The notes under the pieces: generated by a model
What the model was told of the DNA's origin: nothing
Seen by the model: only the letters and a program-made list of their open reading frames with translations
Database searches by the model: none
Assembly (NCBI GenBank): GCA_963921935.1
Contig: OY998175.1
Span: 224,580,517-224,644,516 of the forward strand
Direction: 5' to 3'
Length of the DNA: 64,000 nucleotides
Source: Galeruca laticollis
Taxonomy: Eukaryota; Arthropoda; Insecta; Coleoptera; Chrysomelidae
Program-made: the position numbers and the translations under genes
Shown here: one piece after another, positions 57,058 to 64,000 of the stretch
Numbering within the stretch: position 1 is the stretch's first letter
Layout of the letters: each line of letters starts with the position of its first letter

Positions 57058-60000
57058 CCCACTATGCAAATAAATATTACAGTTATCTTAATTCAACATC
57101 ACATTGTGATAATGTTCTTCCTTTTTTCACTCTTGTTTTCATCACATGCAGATCTATACAACCGGTTATGCCCAGCTTGTGGCTGCTAACTTTTGTGATG
57201 TTTCAACTTAACTTCTCAGCAATGTTAAAGCGCTGCCTTCTTACATTACTGTGATGTTACTAGAACTTCCTCAAAAGTAAGTCTTTATAACGAACTGAAA
57301 ACAACATATCTGTTACATTCTGAAATGCCTTTTAACTTTTCGACAATGTTAATGCAATGTCTAAAAAATAACATCTTATCAATGATCTAATGCGAAATAT
57401 CAAAAACAATACAGTGTATTTATTATCTTGGATGTTGTATGGACATTACTTAAACCTCTAAATAACATACTTCAAACAATCTAGATGACATCCTATAGAT
57501 GTTTCTGTACCTAATCAGCAAATACAGGGTGAACAACTAAGAACGCCGGCTGTCTGCCATATTTCAAAAAATAATCATGGTACAACTTTTAAAAATACCT
57601 TCAGGAAAATGACCCTGAAAAATCGCTGGAAAATATTTTTGAGTTCCTAAAATATCTGCTATGGGGTGGAATGAACACTTAAAAACATAATACTGGGATT
57701 ATCTCCAAAAAAGACATACTAAAGGTATCCTAGAAATAAATTTTTTTATATATTGATGAGATTATGAAAAAATGCAGACAGGGACTTTTTGTCCTTATTC
57801 TTCAAATAAGGGGTGGGGGAAGGTTCACCCTAAAAAAATGTAACACTTTTTTGTTTTTAAATCGATATCAATGTTTTTGGCGTCATTTAAGAGTTTTTCC
57901 TCTTTATTAAGATATATGCTTAACAAAAATAACAAAATTGGAGAATTTTGTCAACGCTATGTGGAAAAGTCGACAACTTTTCCAAATTCTCGGAAATTTC
58001 AAATGTAATGAGACATTTTTCAAATTCTGAGGAAAAGGGATTTACGTTATCAGATATAAAAATGAAGAAAATGCTTCAATTTACATTAGAAATTTCCGAG
58101 TGAATAGAAAATTATCTAATTTTGTTATCCATCTTATTAAACAGAAAAACTCTTTTAAATGCAGCTAAAATCATTAATATCGGTTAAAAAACGAAAAAGT
58201 TATACATTTGTTCATAAGTTTGAACCTTCCCCACCCATTATTTGAAGAATGATGGCAAAAAATCTCCTTAATTATATTTATTAATAATCTCATCAAGATT
58301 TCAAAAATTGTGTTTTTAGAACACCTTTAACATGTTTTTTTGAAGCATCATGTTTTCGAGTGTTCATTCCACCCCTAGTGGATATTTTAGAGACTGCAAA
58401 ATATTTTCCAGCAATTTTTCAGGATCACTTACCTAAAGGTAATTTTTTTGAAAGTTGTACCATGATTCTTTTCTGAGACGTGGCCTACAGTCGTTCTTAG
58501 TTGTTCACCCTGTACATTTAAAATAAAATAGCAAAAGAAGCAATAAAGTATTTAAAACGTTTATTCACTTTTAATGAACAGTACAGTAAATTTGAAAAAA
58601 CAGGTACAAAATTAAAAAAAAATATCTTGTCCAGGAATCCAACCTAAAAAAAATAAAATTGTGTAAGTATATTACATAACAAGTGTGGAAAGTGGAAGCT
58701 ATTGAACGCATTCAGGGTATATTAATCTGTAGTTGCCATAATGCAACATACTTTGAAACTGAATTAATAAAGTTCAACGGATACACATACATTACAGCTA
58801 GTTTACAGAAAATTTATTAGAATAGTTTTTTAATGATGTTAAAACTAATAAAAATTTTACACCATAAAGATTTTTTGAAACATTACGTTAAATCAACAGA
58901 AATCCAATCTCATTTAAGAAAATTCTATCGTTTACTTACGATTACTTTTTCTTACATAAGAGTCGCTGTTTCGAGTGCCTCAACCATTCCATAACGTACA
59001 CTTCAATTAATTATCTGTGAAACATTTGGAGGTGTTCTGAACAGCAGCTAATAAAACAATTACTTTAGATCAAATTGTGCCCATGGAGACCTTTGATTGA
59101 TCATCATAAACTACATCAAACTTGATTTTCAGCCAATGACTGGGACCCATTTTCCACAAGGTACATGCGGTGCTCTTCAAAGGAATAACAACATATTTTA
59201 TTTCGAGAAGTAACTTTTCATGATTTACCTTCTATTACATGCTTCACTCCGTTTCGCAGGTAAATTTAGATGTGCCATGAAAATTCATACATCTTTCCTG
59301 TATAAAATCATATACTCTTCTAATCTTGTTATTTTCATCCTGGAACATATTGTATAATAACATCGTGGAATTGTAACTTAATGAAAACTAAGCATTATTA
59401 CTACACTGTATACAAAAAATCTACTTATGAAGAAGAGATATGAACACATTATCAAGTTAAACGAGTTCATAATTAATTGTATCCAATAGCTGTGTTTCTA
59501 CAATAATAAATAATTTAATTCTATTTGTTGACTGGAGCATTCAGTGTATTTTCAAATGGAAATGAGCTTTTCAACAGAATTTTCTGTTCTTAAAGTCTTA
59601 AACAGTCTCTAATTGTTCACAAGAATTGTTAGTATTAATGTTAAAATTTTCTAAACCTGCAATACTATATTGATGGCTATGACTGCTACTACAAAAACTA
59701 GAACTAGAGATACTCGATTCAATATTTTTGAACTGTTTAATACAATATCTGTATCAGACTATCTGAAATAGTTATTCCAATTTCTCTACATAATTATCAA
59801 CTATTTGTTTTTTATTTTATTTACGTAAGTAGCTTCTGAAACATCTTGAACATTGAAAATATTTTCTTCTAGATTCAAATCTCTGCCAACATATGAGCAT
59901 GTTTTATTATTAATAATAATATCTACCCTATTGCAATATTTAGTTTTTTGTATGGTATAGGATTTAAAATATTGTGAATCATTTTTAAAATATACTTGCT

Positions 60001-60847
60001 AACTAAAATATTTGAAAAGTTGAAAAAACCGTTATTTTGTAAACTCTATTATACAATGTTAGTGTGCAATTCCGCCACCTGGAATTTCAATGTACAATAG
60101 CCCATTAAAGTCTTGAATGAGTATTAAGTTTAAATAATTTTGATTTTGGAATAGGTACTTACACTTACCGATAACAGCTGTTGTTCGTCCATTATAACAA
60201 GAATTATAACTAAGCATAGAAACTGAAGCTAAGTAGGAACTAACGAAAACGAAGCCCACTTTATTCAAGTACTTGCAAAAATGTGCTTCCTGCAAATAAA
60301 ATATAACACAAAACTGAAAACCATCCGCCATTTCATGCTTGTCATTTGTTTCCACAGATAATGTTCGTTCATCAGTTCCTCTTCTGTTTTCTTTTTCTTT
60401 ATGTTACTGTGATGTTTAATATGAGACATTACTGAGAGTTTTATGAACTAACATCGTAAAGAAGTAATCACACGAACTTACTAAAAATTATTTCGAAAGA
60501 TGTGAAAGTAACTTCAACATGTGATCATCTTAGAAACATGTTATTATGTAATATTACAGTAACGTTTTGTATGTGATATTAGTGAGAAGTATACAAACTA
60601 ACATCGTATGAAGGTTTCCTATAGGAAGTTGCTAAAAAGAAGTTCATAGGATGTGTATGTAACTGCGAATTCAAGTATTATTGTGTACATAAAAAATATG
60701 CTTTATTTACATGACATGGATGTTAATAGAGTTGGTAATAAAATTAAGACATCTAGGAGATATCTTATTAACGTTTTAAATAAACATCACGGGAAGTCTC
60801 TAAAAATAACATCACAAAAAGACTTGTTATGTCTCTTGTTTAGTGGG
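57058..60847 (+). mobile_element. Family A DNA transposon, copy A4 (full length, nested)
   Basis: 3790 bp, CCCACTATGCAAATAAA to TTTAGTGGG, with TA on both sides (57056-57057 and 60848-60849). Aligning A3 with A2 and A4 shows the empty site ATTCTATCGT, so the duplication is exactly TA. No coding sequence. The frame 60059-60355 is chance. Clean termini make this the reference copy of the family. Confidence 0.9.
57525..58512. repeat. Internal foldback module of A4
   Basis: 988 bp, CAGGGTGAACAACTAAGAACG inverted at both ends, TA outside each. Confidence 0.78.
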
Positions 60848-62090
60848 TATCGTGTACTTACAGTTACTTTTTCTCACGCTAGCGTCGCTGTTTCAAGTAC
60901 ATCAACCATTCCATAACGTACAATTCAAAATTCTTATCTGTGAAACCTTTGAAGATGTTCTGAACAGCAGCTCAAAAAACAATTGCTGTAAATCAAATTG
61001 AACCCATGGAGACCTTTGATCAGAACATTATAAAATACATTATACTAGATTTTCAGCCAATCGACTGGGATCCATTTTCCATAAGAAACATGCGGGGTTC
61101 TTTGAAGAAATAATAACATATTTTATTTCGAGAAGTGACTTTTCATGGCTTACTCCCTAATACATGCCTCACTCCGACTGGCGGGTAAATTCAGGTGTGC
61201 CATGAAAAGTCATACTCCTCCTTTGTATAAAATATACTATTCTCAACATGTAAACCTAAAAAAATGTTCGCATGTGCTCTTGAAATTTGTAACAAAGAAA
61301 TAGCACTATCATGGAAAACATTGTTGTCCATAATCCATAATATAAAATAGCAGAAATTTCTGTTTTAAAGGCTCAACAGTCTCTAATTGTTCACAAGAAT
61401 TTTCAGTATTAATGCTAAAACTTTCTAATCCTGCAAAAATATATTGATGGCTATGACTATGACTACTTACTACTATTGCTACTATTAAAAATACTTGATT
61501 CAATATTTTTTGTACCATTTAATACAATGTCTGTATCATCTGAAATGGTTACTTCCCTTTCTTTACATAATTACCAACTATTTGTTTTTCATTTTATTCA
61601 TCTGAGTAGCTTCTGGAATATCTTGATCATTGAGCATATTTTCATCTAGATCCAAATCTCAGCAAACATATGAGCATTTTTTATTATTAATAATAAAATG
61701 TACCCTATAGCAATATTAAGTTTTTTGTGAGTATAATGTATATCTAGGATTTTAAAGTCGTTGTTAAAATGTCTTAGAAACATGTTAATTTGTAATATTA
61801 CAGTAATGTTCTGTATGTGACATTGGTGAGAAGTATAGAAATTAACATAGTATGAATGTTTCCTTTAGGAAGTTGCGAAAAAAAAAGTTCATAGTATGTT
61901 TATGTAACTGCGAATTCAAGCATTATTATGTACATCAAAAATATGTTTTAATTACATGACTTGAATGTTAATAAAGTTGGTTATAGAATATAAACATCTA
62001 GGAGATGTCTTTTTAACGTTTCAAATGAACGAAAAGTCTCTAAAAAGAACATCACAAAAAAGACTTGTTATGTTTCTTGTTTAGTGGGTG

Positions 62091-63130
62091 GTATTTGGTT
62101 GTTCTGTTTTGTGGTCGATTCTTCGTATCAAGCGTTAGTTAGGCTAAATCTTTCTTCGGTGGCATCTATAGCTCTTCTGATAGGCGGTTTTCTAAATCAA
62201 AGGTGATTGTGGGTAGCGTCCTCAATATGTTCCTGAATTGGCAGATTTTGGTTGTTCATTATCTTTTAATACTCTCTCGTACGCGTGTTTATGCGTCGTA
62301 GGTTGAGGGATGTTATATGGCGGAATACTGGGAGCTACTCCAACGGGGTAGATCTGATAACACCTGCTGTCATTCTCTAAGTTGAGCGTTAGTTCTATGG
62401 ACATAAGGGCTGTTAAGTCCCACTGGTGCACAATATTCAGCGGCTGAGAAAACGAGGTTTAAAGCTGAAGAACGTCAAGACGCCGTCGCACCCCATGCTG
62501 TTCCACATAGTTTTTGTATTATGTTATTTCGCGTTTTCAATTTCTCTGCTGTTTTTGTTGGGTGCTCCTTGAATGAAAGTGTTACGCCTAGGTATTTTAG
62601 CATTTCGTTGTGTTTGAGCCATATATTTTCAAATTTGATGTTCAGCTCCATCTTGTCAAATTTGTAGTTTAGGTGGAAGCATGTCACCTCTGCTTAGCTG
62701 ACATTTGGTTCATGGCGCCATTTTCGGAAGTATATTTGCAGTTTCTCCAAGTCTGCTGTTAGGATCTCTTCTGACTCCTCAAATGACCCACATCTCATGA
62801 TTTGGGCCCAGTCATCATCGTAGCCGTGCTTTTTACATCTTATCTCTGGCATGTCTGCGATGTAGAGGTTGAAAAGAAGGGGTGCGAGTACTGATCCCCG
62901 AGGCAGACCGTTCTCAAGTTTCCTTAGTGGGCTTGTATCGTACCCCATGATAACTTGGAATATCATATCGTTCAGATATTGTTTAGTAGACGAGCTGTTA
63001 ATTTGCAGAGGATTACATGGAGGAACTTGTGAATCATGCCTTCTCTCCAGACAGTGTCGTAAGCGGCTGATAAATCAATGAATGTATCAGAATTTTTAAG
63101 CTCCCTTGAAAATGATGATCTAGACAGCTA
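62091..63130 (-). pseudogene. Jockey-type LINE, 5' part: reverse transcriptase
   Basis: Minus strand from about 63130: FIDLSAAYDTVWREGMIHKF (motif A), a frameshift near 63005, then NGLPRGSVLAPLLFNLYIAD (motif B), YDDDWAQIM (motif C, from the usual YADD), the thumb MLKYLGVTLSFKEHP and KTRNNIIQKLCGTAWGA, and a degenerate linker to 62091. A3 is inserted here. The C-terminus continues at 54352. 5'-truncated, as LINEs usually are. Confidence 0.88.
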
Positions 63131-63298
63131 TTCAACTCCATATGATGGATTTATTTGCTTTAATGTTAGGGATAGCTCAATCTCTCTCCATGATTAACTG
63201 ATAGGTAGGCCGATACATAATTAGAACAGCAATTTTAGTCCAAGTAAGGGTCAAAACAAGAAAAAAGAATACGAGATAAACCAAAGGTAAATAAAAAG

Positions 63299-63406
63299 TA
63301 AACCATAGATAAACCGTTGAAGAATCATAGGTAAATCATAGACAAATCATAGATAAATCATAGATAATCATAAATAAATCATAGATAACTCATAGATACA
63401 TCATAT
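63299..63406. repeat. 11-bp tandem repeat (ATCATAGATAA)
   Basis: About nine degenerate copies of AATCATAGATA, adjacent to the A/T-rich tail of the next LINE. Confidence 0.85.
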
Positions 63407-63419
63407 TTATTTATTTATT

Positions 63420-64000
63420 TATTGAATAAAGATCCAAACAGGCTTAATAGCCTTATTACATGGATAGTATATTATAAAAAAAATATTTTTACATGTGATC
63501 TAAGGGAATACCTTATTTTATTCTAACTGCAGAGAAGAGACACATTAAATGGTAGAATAATTCAAATTTATCTTTTATGAAATGTTTTAAATTCTTATCA
63601 GAAACTCATACCCGTGTTTTAATCATAGAAGTATTAAATCTCAAACGTTTCAAAATATGATACTATTAATCTTTTCAACTGCCCTAAAGGTAGAGACCAG
63701 TCCAAGTTTATCAGTGCATTAATTGTGTTGGTCAATCGACAAATAGACTGAAGTGGAGAACCAGCAGAATTTTGTATACTAAACATTACGGAGTTTCTCG
63801 TGCGCTTTGGAGGGACATGAATCGGTAAATAATATGAAAGAGTGCTACAATTTATTTTGTTTTTCATCACTTTCGATATCAAGTTCATCATTGCAATTTT
63901 GCGTGTCGTACTTAGTGAAAGGATTGCAAATTCTTCCCGTAACATTTGCGTTCTTACACAATTATAGTCTGGCCACTTATGATATTTTTTATGATACAAA
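63420..64000 (-). pseudogene. 3' end of a LINE running off the window
   Basis: The minus-strand frame 63999-63634 (LSTTRKIAMMNLISKVMKNK, ILINCSTLSYYLPIHVPPKR-type block, SICRLTNTINALINL) matches the C-terminal tail of insect non-LTR pol proteins that ends with a short conserved block before the 3' UTR. It is followed by a ~200-bp non-coding tail ending in (AATA)n at 63405-63425, a typical LINE 3' terminus. The body of the element lies beyond 64000. Confidence 0.68.

Larger units (their letters stand above)
54355..62088 (+). mobile_element. Family A DNA transposon, copy A3, split by A4
   Basis: Starts CCCACTATACAAATAAA (54355), ends TTGTTTAGTGGG (62088), flanked by TG (54353-54354 and 62089-62090). 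Copy A4 is nested at 57058-60847. A3 also holds a ~770-bp insertion (about 55590-56358) within its internal foldback module. It is more diverged and deleted than A4, as expected for the older host copy. Confidence 0.88.

Overview
This looks like a repeat-dominated, AT-rich stretch of an arthropod (probably insect) nuclear genome. The evidence is the transposon spectrum (mariner DD34D and DD41D, BEL/Pao, Ty3/Gypsy, Jockey/CR1/RTE/R1-type LINEs, a Penelope-like element, a Ginger2/KRBA2-like transposon), long TA microsatellites, and a GT-AG intron in the only intact-looking multi-exon gene. There are no bacterial-style operons. I see no convincing conserved host gene. Nearly every recognisable protein is a broken transposable-element (TE) gene.

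Layout, left part. 1-1.2 kb holds the 3' end of a broken retroelement. 1.9-13.4 kb is one copy (A1) of a ~3.8 kb non-autonomous DNA transposon, here called family A (termini CCCACTA...TAGTGGG, 2-bp target duplications). A1 is split by a 7.7 kb foldback element (5543-13232) with ~2.9 kb arms that carry tandem repeats, plus a small orphan gene with a decayed inverted copy. 14.75-16.3 kb is another large palindrome containing three hammerhead-ribozyme motifs, next to a Penelope-like ORF remnant. A BEL/Pao fragment follows at 17.4-18.2 kb. 19.7-25.8 kb is a 6.15 kb DNA transposon with 32-bp terminal inverted repeats, 4-bp target duplications and a decayed GGQN-type transposase, itself invaded by a Jockey-like LINE.

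Middle part. 26.3-30.2 kb is a CR1/Jockey-like LINE split by a Ginger2-like transposon. 30.2-33.5 kb is a BEL/Pao polyprotein split by an RTE retrotransposon fragment with a GAT-repeat tail and 10-bp target duplications. Then come a Tc1-like transposase scrap, a mariner (33.9-35.2 kb) and a reverse-oriented family A copy (A2, 35.8-39.7 kb). 41.7-44.9 kb is a satellite-like array full of GAACATTC motifs, including perfect heat-shock-element trimers. It surrounds a tandemly duplicated two-exon 78-residue helix-turn-helix mini-gene. 45.3-47.2 kb is a DD41D mariner-like element with very long terminal inverted repeats.

Right part. 48.0-49.3 kb holds back-to-back fragments of an RNase H-bearing LINE and a Gypsy element. 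51-52 kb is a ~21-bp minisatellite that is open in several frames. 53.4-54.0 kb is a LINE ORF1 remnant. 54.1-63.1 kb is a three-level nest: family A copy A4 lies inside copy A3, which lies inside a Jockey-type LINE. The window ends inside another LINE 3' end.

Most of the history can be read from target-site duplications. The most notable items are the foldback element with its inverted orphan gene, the hammerhead cluster, the family A elements with subterminal GATGTT/AACATC motifs, and the heat-shock-element-rich satellite with its duplicated mini-gene.
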